Of a stretch of 64,000 nt of DNA, positions 17,696 to 25,466 are shown piece by piece. The notes beneath the pieces are model-generated. The model did not search any database. It was not told where the DNA came from and saw only the letters and a list, made by a program, of their open reading frames with translations. The position numbers and the translations under genes are program-made. Source of the stretch: Splendidivirga corallicola (lineage in GTDB: Bacteria > Bacteroidota > Bacteroidia > Cytophagales > Cyclobacteriaceae); the NCBI GenBank assembly GCA_030442035.1, contig JAUJEA010000010.1, forward strand, positions 124,001 to 188,000. The letters run 5' to 3'. Position 1 is the stretch's first letter, and each line of letters starts with the position of its first letter.

Positions 17696-18298
17696 TTAAG
17701 CGTTAAAACCAATAAACAGCCAAATATTATTTACTAAGAAATGATGCCTGATTGTAGTATTTCCCCATTCACGGCTTTGTATGGGATTCAGGTAAAATCT
17801 GGCAGGCAAAGCTATGTTGACATATAGATGTTTGATCCCAAAGAGATTTCTCTTTTGCCATCCAATACCACCGCCAATTGTAGGGGAATGATTATCAATT
17901 TTCATTTCATTCATGATCATATGTTCATACTGATCATTAACATAACCAGTACTCAGGCTCCAATACCAATTCTTTTTCCAATCGAAGAAATTATCATAGC
18001 TTAGTTCATAAATTCTAAAATACCCCTCAACATTGTTACCATCAACACCAGCGGTCCGCCATTTACCGGTCAAATGCTTTTCTGAGAGCTTTACCTCCCC
18101 AATTACTAATCTCAGCTGCTTCCGGGGATTAATTTTATAACCTATCTCACCAGCGAAGTATTTGAAATTGTTCATAGTCATTTCTAAAGTTTCATAGCCA
18201 GCAAAGAGTTTGCTTATACGGTCCGGTTCCCCCTTCTTCTGGGCGTTCCCAATACCTGTTATAAAAAATAGTAGTACTATTAAGATTGTTTTTCTCAT
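17696..18298 (-). CDS. Small predicted outer-membrane barrel protein, unknown family (copy 2)
   Basis: 200 residues. Signal peptide (MRKTILIVLLFFITGIGNAQ), then the same strand order as 10621-11214: KLFAGYETLEMTMNNFKYFA, YKINPRKQLRLVIGEVKL, GYFRIYELSYDNFFDW, NWYWSLSTGYVNDQYEHM, HLYVNIALPARFYL, ending WLFIGFNA. The start codon overlaps the last codon of a broken XRE regulator gene (TAATG), so translation was probably coupled to the regulator in the past. The gene is itself intact. Function unknown. Confidence 0.6.
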   Translation of the reverse strand: MRKTILIVLLFFITGIGNAQKKGEPDRISKLFAGYETLEMTMNNFKYFAGEIGYKINPRKQLRLVIGEVKLSEKHLTGKWRTAGVDGNNVEGYFRIYELSYDNFFDWKKNWYWSLSTGYVNDQYEHMIMNEMKIDNHSPTIGGGIGWQKRNLFGIKHLYVNIALPARFYLNPIQSREWGNTTIRHHFLVNNIWLFIGFNA

Positions 18299-18584
18299 TA
18301 CTTATTGTTCTTTTTAATTGTTACTGAAATGCGTTCTTTACCTCTCACTAATTCAACACAGTATCCAAAACCTGGACAATAGTGATGAAATTATTGAGCC
18401 TAAGATTTTTAGTTTTTCCTGATTTTATTTTTTGAATGGCAACAGGAGATAGCCTCGTCATTCCTGCTGATCTTCTTACACTTTTCTAATAATCTCCATT
18501 ATTTACTTTTGATATGAATTCTGACATACAGCATTCTTTTTCATTAGCCAGTTGTTCTAACGCGTCTTCAAACATGCTTTCCAT
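18298..18584 (-). pseudogene. Broken XRE regulator (paralogue of 11236-11553)
   Basis: From ATG 18584 the frame encodes MESMFEDALEQLANEKE and stops at a TAG (18486-18488, codon 33). It then continues SVRRSAGMTRLSPVAIQKIK and SGKTKNLRLNNFITIVQV, the same helix-turn-helix as the intact regulator at 11236-11553. A one-base shift then gives GYCVELVRGKERISVTIKKN ending at TAA 18298-18300. One nonsense mutation and one frameshift therefore inactivate it. The last TAA overlaps the ATG of the barrel gene. Confidence 0.85.
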
Positions 18585-18694
18585 TTAATAAAAAAATTGT
18601 GAATTGTTTGATACAGTTAAAAAAGGAAAAACCCTTACCCAACCCCGGGAAAGGGTTACGAAAAATCTAACTACAAAAAACCATTGATTCTTTA

Positions 18695-19618
18695 CTATCG
18701 TTTGATTGCCTTGGAGCTGGTTAAGCTTTTTCGTCTTGGACTATTTTCAAGCACCCATTGCATTCTGGATACCTGATCATTGGTGAACATGTTCATACAT
18801 GTTTCATCCGTATAATCCATGTAGTTGTTTCTTAAAGCTGGTGTTCCATCACATGCGTATATTACTTCATCCACTGTGCAATTGCCTGTACGTTGTGTAA
18901 CGGGTGGGGTATCATCGCAATAATCAGTTATCTTGTCGGTATCTTCACACTTCCATATGTCTACCGGACCCTTACCCCATAGGTTGAATAAGCCCAGAAA
19001 ACGACCCATTTCGCGCGTGAGAGTCCTACCTAATACTTTGTTATTATCTTCAGGCTTTCCAAAGTATAGGGTATTAATCAATATTCCATCGCCGGCTACT
19101 TTATCTATTGCAACGTCATCTAAACCTGGAAGACTCCCCAAAGGCATCCTAGCAGTACCGAAAAACACTTTTTCTTGTGGCATTACCCAAATATTGATAT
19201 AATCATTTGGGGGCCAAAAACCATAATCAACAATCCAATCGAAAAGATCTCCACCTTCACCGGGTCCGGGTTCAATCTTATCACCATTAACCCTCCGGAT
19301 ACCGGTAGATTTATTACCATTGGGGTCAAACGCTGCTAACCTGAATTCTATTTGTGCGTCGGCTCCGTCCGGGTGGATGTTCCAACCTCTACTCCATTTA
19401 CTTCTCCTAAAATCACTATTTAGAATCGCTATTTGTTCGTTTATTCGCGGGGTTGAAAGGTTGCTACCTTCACCAACCGCCTCACCATCCTTGTGTATGA
19501 TATGTACAACCACAGGCAACGTTTTGATACCATCATCTGGCGGAACGGGACAGTCATCATCTTTACATGACATCAAAAAAAACAACACCATGATTTTTAA
19601 AACAAACTTTTTGTTCAT
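18695..19618 (-). CDS. M43-like metalloprotease homologue without zinc ligands (pseudoenzyme)
   Basis: 307 residues, lipoprotein signal (FFLMSCKDD, Cys18), full length and aligned end to end with the active paralogue 11689-12618. Where the paralogue has HEMGHFLGLLHLWG this protein has REMGRFLGLFNLWG: Arg202, Arg206 and Asn212 replace the three zinc-binding histidines, while Glu203 stays. The rest is well kept (DGILINTLYFGKPEDNN, NNYMDYTDETCMNMFTNDQ). The frame has no stops or shifts, so the gene is under some constraint or decayed recently at the active site only. It cannot be a normal metzincin protease; a binding or regulatory role is possible. The two loss-of-function His-to-Arg changes are CAC/CAT to CGC/CGT transitions. 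Confidence 0.85.
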   Translation of the reverse strand: MNKKFVLKIMVLFFLMSCKDDDCPVPPDDGIKTLPVVVHIIHKDGEAVGEGSNLSTPRINEQIAILNSDFRRSKWSRGWNIHPDGADAQIEFRLAAFDPNGNKSTGIRRVNGDKIEPGPGEGGDLFDWIVDYGFWPPNDYINIWVMPQEKVFFGTARMPLGSLPGLDDVAIDKVAGDGILINTLYFGKPEDNNKVLGRTLTREMGRFLGLFNLWGKGPVDIWKCEDTDKITDYCDDTPPVTQRTGNCTVDEVIYACDGTPALRNNYMDYTDETCMNMFTNDQVSRMQWVLENSPRRKSLTSSKAIKR

Positions 19619-20115
19619 AGTCTACTATTTAATTTAAAAGTGAAATTTACTGTTTAAACATTATTAACCAGACTACAAATATTATAAAACGGTTGTGCTT
19701 ATAATAGGCTGAAATTCAGAATGATAACTATAGTTATACAAAAAAAAGCCTATCAGCGCGATAAGCTTTTTTTTAAACGTTGTTAGAAACTTTTATGCAG
19801 TTCATTGACATATACTTCACATGCAACATTGTCCATTTTACACCTCCCCTTCAGGATTCTTTTATTGGTAGAAGGTCAAAAGGTGAAATTGCCAATACCC
19901 GCTGCATGACCATTGGCTTTAAAGTAAGGAAGTAAAATCATCACCTATTTTAGAATCGATATAAATGAATGTTATGTGAAATTCAGAGACCCTGGCAAAA
20001 ATATAGCAATGTTTTATTTCTTGGCCTGTATTTTGTTTTGTCTGGATAGTAACGCTCACAAGCCTATCCGGAGATATTTATTTCGGAAGGGTTAAAACTG
20101 AAAATATAGAATAGT
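19619..20115. other. Divergent intergenic region with terminator
   Basis: About 500 bases between divergent genes. A terminator-like hairpin lies at 19741-19774. Near 20010-20098 a 28-codon plus-strand frame (MFYFLACILFCLDSN) looks like a stray signal peptide, perhaps a remnant. No other gene seen. Confidence 0.35.
19741..19774. terminator. Bidirectional rho-independent terminator
   Basis: A run of A, then AAAGC-C-TATC, loop AGCGC, GATA-A-GCTTT and a run of T: a symmetric hairpin with A tract before and T tract after, so it could work in both directions. It lies between two divergently oriented genes, where a terminator is unexpected; it may be left from a deleted gene. Confidence 0.7.
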
Positions 20116-20718
20116 ATGAAAAAATTATTAATTATTTGTTTTTCCATAATGTCATTAACTGCCTTTTGCCAGAACAGGCAAACTAAAAACATGTTAAGGG
20201 AAATTCAGGGTCAATGGCAGCAAGATGATAATGGAAATGTGACTTATGTACGGATTGTTGAGGCTAAGGGAATCTCTAAGGAAAAAATCTATAACAGGGC
20301 TTTAAATTATTTTATTTATGATTATGGAAATGGTAAATCTGCAATTCAAATAAAAGATCCGGATCTTGGGAGGATTGTTAACAAAGGACTTTATGATGAT
20401 GTTCATATTGGTGTAGATCTATCAACTACTTCTTATATAGATACCTGGCATATTGTTAGGATTGATATAAAAGAAAACAGGGCCAGGATCATTTTAACCT
20501 TAACTGAATATGAAAAGAAGATAACTGATAGAAGCCCAATACCATCATATTCTACAGCCAGAGTTAACGAAGAATTCCCAATTAATCCTGGAGGGTTTTA
20601 TAAAACTGTAATGGGAAAAGCTTTTGTGAAATCTCATGATCGGGCTATAGCAACGTTGGATCGTATTGAAAAAGCAATTAATGAGGGAAATACTGAACTT
20701 GAAAATGATGATTGGTAA
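20116..20718 (+). CDS. Secreted DUF4468 (TBP-like fold) protein
   Basis: 200 residues with a signal peptide (MKKLLIICFSIMSLTAFCQ). Residues about 35-130 follow the DUF4468 pattern of Bacteroidota, a predicted TBP-like alpha/beta fold: VTYVRIVEAKGISKEKIYNR, ALNYFIYDYGNGKSAIQIKD, then a strand pair ending WHIVRIDIKENRARIILTLT. The C-terminal 60 residues are charged and probably helical. It is the only plus-strand gene in the first 54 kb and stands alone. Function of the family is unknown. Confidence 0.65.
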   Translation: MKKLLIICFSIMSLTAFCQNRQTKNMLREIQGQWQQDDNGNVTYVRIVEAKGISKEKIYNRALNYFIYDYGNGKSAIQIKDPDLGRIVNKGLYDDVHIGVDLSTTSYIDTWHIVRIDIKENRARIILTLTEYEKKITDRSPIPSYSTARVNEEFPINPGGFYKTVMGKAFVKSHDRAIATLDRIEKAINEGNTELENDDW

Positions 20719-20772
20719 ATGAAGAATTGACATAATTCACATAAAACATAGTACAAACTCCAAAATGAAAAG

Positions 20773-20935
20773 AATGAGGATTTTGAAGATATTTAAAGGT
20801 AAGGTGATAATCCCCTACGGACTGTACTAAGTGCCTTATACATTGAATGCTGAGCATTTTTTTTTTGGATTTTCACACCTTTTCACCAAACAGATTGGAT
20901 TTAGAAAGGTTGATTATTTTATGTTTATCTAACTC
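20773..20935. repeat. Intergenic repeat, copy 1 of a 150-base pair
   Basis: The stretch including GGACTGTACTAAGTGCCTTA, CTGAGCATTTTTTTTTTGG and TTTCACACCTTTTCA is repeated with small differences at 55828-55975, 35 kb away and in the same orientation. It follows the stop of the DUF4468 gene as the second copy follows the DUF1080 gene. May be a 3' element or a decayed mobile element. No coding content. Confidence 0.6.
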
Positions 20936-21085
20936 ATGCTACTTGCAGGACCCCTGCGCTTAACCCAGACCGGAAGGGCAACGTCCCGGATATAGCACAT
21001 GCCTCTGAGCCTTTTAATGTCTTTCAAAACATCGGGTTTGTATCTCACTGACAAGAAACCTCTTTGAGGCATTCTACTAGTTGTA

Positions 21086-21107
21086 GGTTAAGCGTAGCGA
21101 TCCTACG
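21086..21107. repeat. REP-like palindrome, left of transposase remnant
   Basis: GGTTAAGCGTAGCGATCCTACG. Its reverse complement, with one base changed, is found at the right side of the transposase remnant (about 21581-21602). CGTAG and CTACG can form a stem. Confidence 0.7.
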
Positions 21108-21157
21108 ACTCACTATGTACAAGAGCATCCGCTCGATCTATCCCAAAGCGCCTGTGA

Positions 21158-21488
21158 CTATTCAATGTACAAAACTTCAAGTCTGCCTTCATTACCGGCA
21201 TATTGATTTGCACTGCTCCACAACCAGTTTTCCGGTTCATTCACAAAACCTACCGCTACAGGATTGTTATGTATATAATCCAATCGCTGTTCCATCATCT
21301 CATTTGTCGACAACTCAATTGGATAATTATGCTGTAATTTGTAACCCCTTATTATCTCGACAATACGCTAAACTTTCAATAAATTTTTCTTTATAGATAT
21401 CTTGAATAAAAACGTCTATCCAATTAACTACCGTAAATGTTACAAAATATAGCTTGCTATGGTCGCTGATGGTATATTTTCTTCCCAT
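21158..21488 (-). pseudogene. Internally deleted REP-associated tyrosine transposase (RAYT, Y1_Tnp)
   Basis: From ATG 21488 the minus strand reads MGRKYTISDHSKLYFVTFTV and VNWIDVFIQDIYKEKFIESL, the start of a Y1-type (IS200-like, REP-associated) transposase. After an internal deletion and frame change it resumes as MMEQRLDYIHNNPVAVGFVN and WLWSSANQYAGNEGRLEVL, ending at TAG 21158-21160, the standard C-terminus of these proteins. The central catalytic region, with the HUH and Tyr motifs, is missing, so it is inactive. REP-like palindromes lie in inverted orientation on both sides, as in intact REP transposase units. Confidence 0.8.
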
Positions 21489-21531
21489 AAAATTTTCTAA
21501 GACTGGATTGAAGATAACGATTTTTTTCAGA

Positions 21532-21604
21532 CTTCTCTGCTTTACGAAATAACGGGCGGACGCCCTAGTATATCATGGATCGTAGGACCGCTACGCTTAA
21601 CCTA
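21532..21604. repeat. REP-like repeat, copy 2
   Basis: About 73 bases, beginning CTTCTCTGCTTTACGAAAT and ending CGCTACGCTTAACCTA, almost identical to 29408-29480. It contains two short hairpins (GGGCG-GA-CGCCC and CGTAG-GACCG-CTACG). It is adjacent to the transposase remnant that probably spread it. Confidence 0.8.
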
Positions 21605-21623
21605 ATACCAGGGGGTGTTATAT

Positions 21624-22178
21624 TCAGTCTCCTTTAATTAACTCCAGGTATTTTGAAGTAATTGTTCTGATTCGCTTCAACCATATCTTCCATAGGATAA
21701 ATGCTTGTATGCAAATGATCATCAAAACAATACCAATACTCATACAATGTCTTTGTTCAAAAGCTTCAACACCCGACAGAAAAAAGCCAAATACAATAGA
21801 CAAGGCAAGCAATCTTGAAACAATGGACAAATAGGCATATTTTTTCAATTTAACTAAATATCTCATCAGTGAGTTAGCTATGTTGGTTCCATTAATGGGG
21901 TTATTGGTAACTTGGTATCCAAGCAGATTATGCACAAGCATTAAACCAACTGAAATAACCAGGGCAATATTCCAAAAAACAGGCTTTTGGTGTCCATCGA
22001 AGAAATTATAATAAAATGCCAGAAAAGAAATCCAGGCAATACTTTCGATAATTAGTTGAATTCTTATCCCTTTCAATGTGGGATGCTTATTGACATGTAG
22101 CATTCCAATCAGGGATTCCTTGCTTATTTCAATCGATTCTACAGAATTGAATTGTGATTTTAAGTTTTCGAGTTCCAT
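21624..22178 (-). CDS. Four-helix membrane protein, candidate anti-sigma partner
   Basis: 184 residues. A cytosolic N-terminus of about 40 residues (MELENLKSQFNSVESIEISK) is followed by four hydrophobic segments near 42-62, 70-90, 115-140 and 145-165. There is no recognised domain. The start is three bases downstream of the stop of an ECF sigma factor gene, and the N-terminal soluble part plus membrane helices is the layout of anti-sigma or sigma-regulating proteins in Bacteroidota. That role is an inference from operon position. The 3' end abuts the REP-like repeat at 21532-21604. Confidence 0.5.
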   Translation of the reverse strand: MELENLKSQFNSVESIEISKESLIGMLHVNKHPTLKGIRIQLIIESIAWISFLAFYYNFFDGHQKPVFWNIALVISVGLMLVHNLLGYQVTNNPINGTNIANSLMRYLVKLKKYAYLSIVSRLLALSIVFGFFLSGVEAFEQRHCMSIGIVLMIICIQAFILWKIWLKRIRTITSKYLELIKGD

Positions 22179-22181
22179 AAT

Positions 22182-22661
22182 TTACACTTTTAAAAGTTTC
22201 CTTAATTTTCCTTTAATTCTTGTCAGCCGAACACCAACATTATTCTCACTGATCCCTAGGACTTCTCCTACTTCAGCATAGCTGAGATCTTCGAAATAAA
22301 GTGAGAGCAGCGCACGATCTGCTTCTTCTAACTTTCGGATGGCTCTAAAGAGCCTTTCGCTGTTTTCATCTTCCGGCTCCTGAACAATTGCTCTGTTTAA
22401 TTGCAAATGATCCTCCAGGCTCAACTGTTGTGTTTTAGGTTTTCTGAAGGTAGCCATGGCAGTGTTGAGTCCGATTCTGTACATCCAGGTTGAAAACTTT
22501 GATTTTCCCTGAAACTGGCCAAATGATTTCCAGAGCTGATAAACGATTTCCTGAAACAGATCTTCCTGATCTTCCCTAGTATCCCGATACATCCTGCAGA
22601 TCTTATGTATGATCGCTTGATGTGAAAACACCTGTTCCAAAAAATACTCCTTGTCCTTCAT
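22182..22661 (-). CDS. ECF sigma-70 family RNA polymerase sigma factor
   Basis: 159 residues. Region 2 covers residues about 10-75 (IIHKICRMYRDTREDQEDLF, QEIVYQLWKSFGQF, KFSTWMYRIGLNTAM) and region 4 residues about 100-155 (RAIRKLEEADRALLSLYFED, LSYAEVGEVLGISENNVGVR). Together they define a short extracytoplasmic-function sigma factor. The start overlaps the stop of the serine hydrolase gene (ATGA at 22658-22661) and the next gene follows after three bases, so the three genes form one operon on the minus strand. The signal that it responds to is unknown. Confidence 0.9.
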   Translation of the reverse strand: MKDKEYFLEQVFSHQAIIHKICRMYRDTREDQEDLFQEIVYQLWKSFGQFQGKSKFSTWMYRIGLNTAMATFRKPKTQQLSLEDHLQLNRAIVQEPEDENSERLFRAIRKLEEADRALLSLYFEDLSYAEVGEVLGISENNVGVRLTRIKGKLRKLLKV

Positions 22662-24064
22662 TGCCTTTGAAAGTAATCAATTCGACCTCTTCCCTTTGCC
22701 TCTAGTCCCTCTATTTCATTAGCTTCATTTGTCTGAAATGCGAATCGGATGTCTATCTTCTTTGAAAAGAACTTAAGGTTGTCAGTGGCATGAAGCTCCA
22801 AAGGAGGATTAGGGCCGAGTTTGGCATACAGACTTCCTTGGTGAAAAATTACGTTCAAAACCATACCGTTCTCAGCCTGATAGCCACCGACTAATCTTTT
22901 CAGCTGTTCGGACGACAATTCGATGGTGTCATCAAAATCTTCCGGCAGTTCAAAAGGCAATCCAAAGACAATTTTCTCAATGTCATTCCTAATATCATCA
23001 ATCGGTAAAAAAGACACATTGGTTAGTACAACGATACTCCATTTTTTTTCAGGATATATTGCCGCATTACATGAATATCCAAATGTACCTCCTCCAAGAT
23101 GAAAAACTTCCGGTCGATCACCAGCTCGTTTTGTCAAGTACCACCCCCGGCCATAAAGTGATTGATCTTTCTGAGGGCTTTTCAATGACGACATGGGCAT
23201 AAAGGTGCTTGCAATCACTTCTGTTCCCCAATAATTGTGGGTAAGGAAGCTTCGACACCAGGTGGTGACATCCCTGGCAGTGGCATACATATTTCCTCCA
23301 CCTTTCATAGTTGCCATGTTCCTTGCCGGTGCTACGACCACACTGTCATCAGATATGAGGTGATAACCTGAAGACATATTTGAGAGAACGGTAAGCCCAT
23401 CGTAAGTTCCGGACTCTTTTAGATTAAGCTTTCTAAGGATTTTCTTTTGTAGCAGGTTGTCGAAGCTATCTGAATAGATCTTTTCAAGGATGGTGGCGAG
23501 TAGGTAATAGGCAGGACTGGAATAGGCAAATTGACTCCCCGGTTCGAAAGCAAGCTCCATTTTGAAAATTTCAATCAATATTTGTTCTTGAGTTAAAGGC
23601 AGGAATGATTTTTCACTCCAATAATTATCAAATCCGGACCAATGGGGAACACCGGATGTATGAGACATTAGATGCCTGATGCTGATTTGGTTCCACTGAT
23701 CATCTGGGAGATCCTGGAAATAAAGGCTGATTTTGTCATCCAACATCAATTTTCCTTCCTGCTCAGCTAAGTTTATCAATAAAGCTGTCAGGGACTTTGT
23801 CATGGAGGCTATCTTAAATTTTGAATTCGATTGGACAGGAACGTCAAATTCCCTGGAGGCCAATCCAATTTTTTTCTCTACGACATGTCCGTCATCGTCA
23901 ACGACCATCACAATCCCATTAAAGCCAATTCGTCGATTCTGAATTTCAAGATACTCTGATAATCTGTGATCATAGTCAAGGGGTGTTTGGGCTATTGAAG
24001 TAAATGAGAGAAGCAACAAATATCCCTTGAGCAAGTAACTGAATAATAGTTTTAATTTCATCAT
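22658..24064 (-). CDS. Serine hydrolase of the beta-lactamase/penicillin-binding family
   Basis: 468 residues with a signal peptide ending near SIAQT. The catalytic SxxK is Ser87-Met-Thr-Lys90 in KIASMTKSLTALL. The second motif is YSS (181-183) instead of the usual YxN, and the third region is HLGGGTFGYS near residue 352. This is the class C-type family (Pfam Beta-lactamase), which includes D-aminopeptidases, esterases and real beta-lactamases. The last 90 residues are a separate beta-rich domain. It is the first gene of an operon with an ECF sigma factor and a membrane protein, which is unusual; it may modify cell-wall or lipid substrates in an envelope response. Substrate cannot be told. 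Confidence 0.85.
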   Translation of the reverse strand: MMKLKLLFSYLLKGYLLLLSFTSIAQTPLDYDHRLSEYLEIQNRRIGFNGIVMVVDDDGHVVEKKIGLASREFDVPVQSNSKFKIASMTKSLTALLINLAEQEGKLMLDDKISLYFQDLPDDQWNQISIRHLMSHTSGVPHWSGFDNYWSEKSFLPLTQEQILIEIFKMELAFEPGSQFAYSSPAYYLLATILEKIYSDSFDNLLQKKILRKLNLKESGTYDGLTVLSNMSSGYHLISDDSVVVAPARNMATMKGGGNMYATARDVTTWCRSFLTHNYWGTEVIASTFMPMSSLKSPQKDQSLYGRGWYLTKRAGDRPEVFHLGGGTFGYSCNAAIYPEKKWSIVVLTNVSFLPIDDIRNDIEKIVFGLPFELPEDFDDTIELSSEQLKRLVGGYQAENGMVLNVIFHQGSLYAKLGPNPPLELHATDNLKFFSKKIDIRFAFQTNEANEIEGLEAKGRGRIDYFQRQ

Positions 24065-24153
24065 TTCCCTATTTTTAGAGCATGTGTTGAGAAAATGAAG
24101 AAATCCTTACAGCCAATCAAAAAAATTTTTGGTTGATGGAAGAGTTGATTAAA

Positions 24154-24520
24154 TATAACAACTGGCCAAATACCACAGTAATATTTATTCGCTCTATATT
24201 TTATCCCTTAAAGCTAATAACTTTATCAAATAGTAATTATCCTCTACCACATGTTAGTATGCCTGATGAGACAAGCTACCACTTATTTCAAACACAGATT
24301 TCCAGGTTTCCGCTCATTATAATCTTTTAATCAGGTACTGGTTTACTTGCTTATTCTTCATGATGCTTTCATAAAAAAACATAACCATTCTCACCAATCT
24401 CAAGGTTACCCTAAAAAACCTTCCTCTAAAAATAAAACATCAATTCCTCCTAATTACACCACACAATTCTCTGTCTTTAGCTCAGAGTCCCTTTCAGGTA
24501 ACTCTGAGGTTGGTTAGTTC
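24154..24520. repeat. Long intergenic island repeat, copy A
   Basis: Starts near TATAACAACTGGCCAAATAC and ends near CTCTGAGGTTGGTTAG. It shares with copies D and E a segment around AAAGCTAATA, TCAAAT, CCACTTATTTCAAA, and TTTCCAGGTTTCC, and with all copies the block CTCCTAATTACACCACACAA. It fills the gap from the upstream side of the serine hydrolase gene to the stop of the lipoprotein gene 24536-25189. Confidence 0.75.
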
Positions 24521-24535
24521 TTTTTATAGTTTTTT

Positions 24536-25189
24536 TCAATCTAAACGTTCAGGATAAGAAATTTGACCGCAAGGAATGAGCGTGCATCTTCCACAAAGGT
24601 CAAGTTTAAGCCCGAGTGCTAATTGCGAATTAGTTGATTTATCTTGGTTTATTAGACCATCACATTCGTGATAAAGATCTCCCTTGTTTTGTAAGAACAG
24701 CGCATTTGGAAGCACACCACAATTTGTAGGCCTGGAATATAGTGTTCCAATCGCTACGACACATTTTTCACCGGGTTCAATGGTTTCATTTAATAAGGGC
24801 CTGTCTATATAGTTCTTTAACTCATCAAACATGCTATTCGTAATTGTTATCGTATCCGCCCATTCTTTTGGCAATAGGAATACTCTGAACTTCTCATCAC
24901 CATAAGCAGCCGGATAATCGTATTCCTTTGAGAAAGCTATTTGCAGATGAACCGGAATTGTACTGTCATTAGTAATAGTAATTGGTATATATCTAAGATT
25001 GTAGTCAGTACCCAGTGAGTCCGTGTAGCTGGTTCCGCGGTTGATACCATTGTCAATCAGCAGTCCGCTTTTCGACCCGAGGTGTTGGTTAGGGCCGTTC
25101 TCAATCTGCAATTCACCTTTTGATGTTTGCTGATTCCCTGAGCAACCAACCAGTACAATTAAAAATCCGACTATAGTCCTGAACATCAT
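24536..25189 (-). CDS. Lipoprotein of unknown function
   Basis: 217 residues with a lipobox (LIVLVGCSGN, Cys16). The mature part is beta-rich (YNLRYIPITITNDSTIPVHL, FRVFLLPKEWADTITI, CVVAIGTLYSRPTNCG) and ends in a cysteine pair (LDLCGRCTLIPCGQ). It resembles small immunoglobulin-like lipoproteins of Bacteroidota but I cannot name a family. The stop lies 15 bases from the edge of repeat copy A, and a GC-rich hairpin element lies between it and the upstream gene. Confidence 0.55.
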   Translation of the reverse strand: MMFRTIVGFLIVLVGCSGNQQTSKGELQIENGPNQHLGSKSGLLIDNGINRGTSYTDSLGTDYNLRYIPITITNDSTIPVHLQIAFSKEYDYPAAYGDEKFRVFLLPKEWADTITITNSMFDELKNYIDRPLLNETIEPGEKCVVAIGTLYSRPTNCGVLPNALFLQNKGDLYHECDGLINQDKSTNSQLALGLKLDLCGRCTLIPCGQISYPERLD

Positions 25190-25365
25190 TGGTAATAATT
25201 ACCGCTAACAATACCAATGTGGCATTTATTCTACAATATTGCAAACAAACTACACTAATCTTAAATCACATAACTCACACGCTTGCAACAAATGTGGCCA
25301 CCGAAATATTTGACAAATTAATCTTTCAAACATTTATTAACAACCGTAGAAATACGGATTCTGTG

Positions 25366-25421
25366 AACCACCCGGTACGCCGGGTGGTTTGAAAGGCGTA
25401 CCGTGGGCTTATGGCTCACGG
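25366..25421. repeat. GC-rich overlapping-hairpin element
   Basis: Three stems share bases. AACCACCCGG (25366-25375) pairs with CCGGGTGGTT (25380-25389) around a four-base loop. CGGTACGCC (25373-25381) pairs with GGCGTACCG (25395-25403). CCGTGGGC (25401-25408) pairs with GCTCACGG (25414-25421) with a mismatch. The second stem excludes the other two, so alternative folds exist. Its GC content is far above that of the surroundings. It looks like a REP/IS200-type palindromic unit. Confidence 0.7.
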
Positions 25422-25466
25422 CCATCTACTCGATTACCGCTCGTTCTTTGTTTGGCTCAAAATAGT

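Noticed and set aside
21064-21396. Plus-strand 110-codon gene
   Set aside because: Complement of the transposase remnant on the minus strand.
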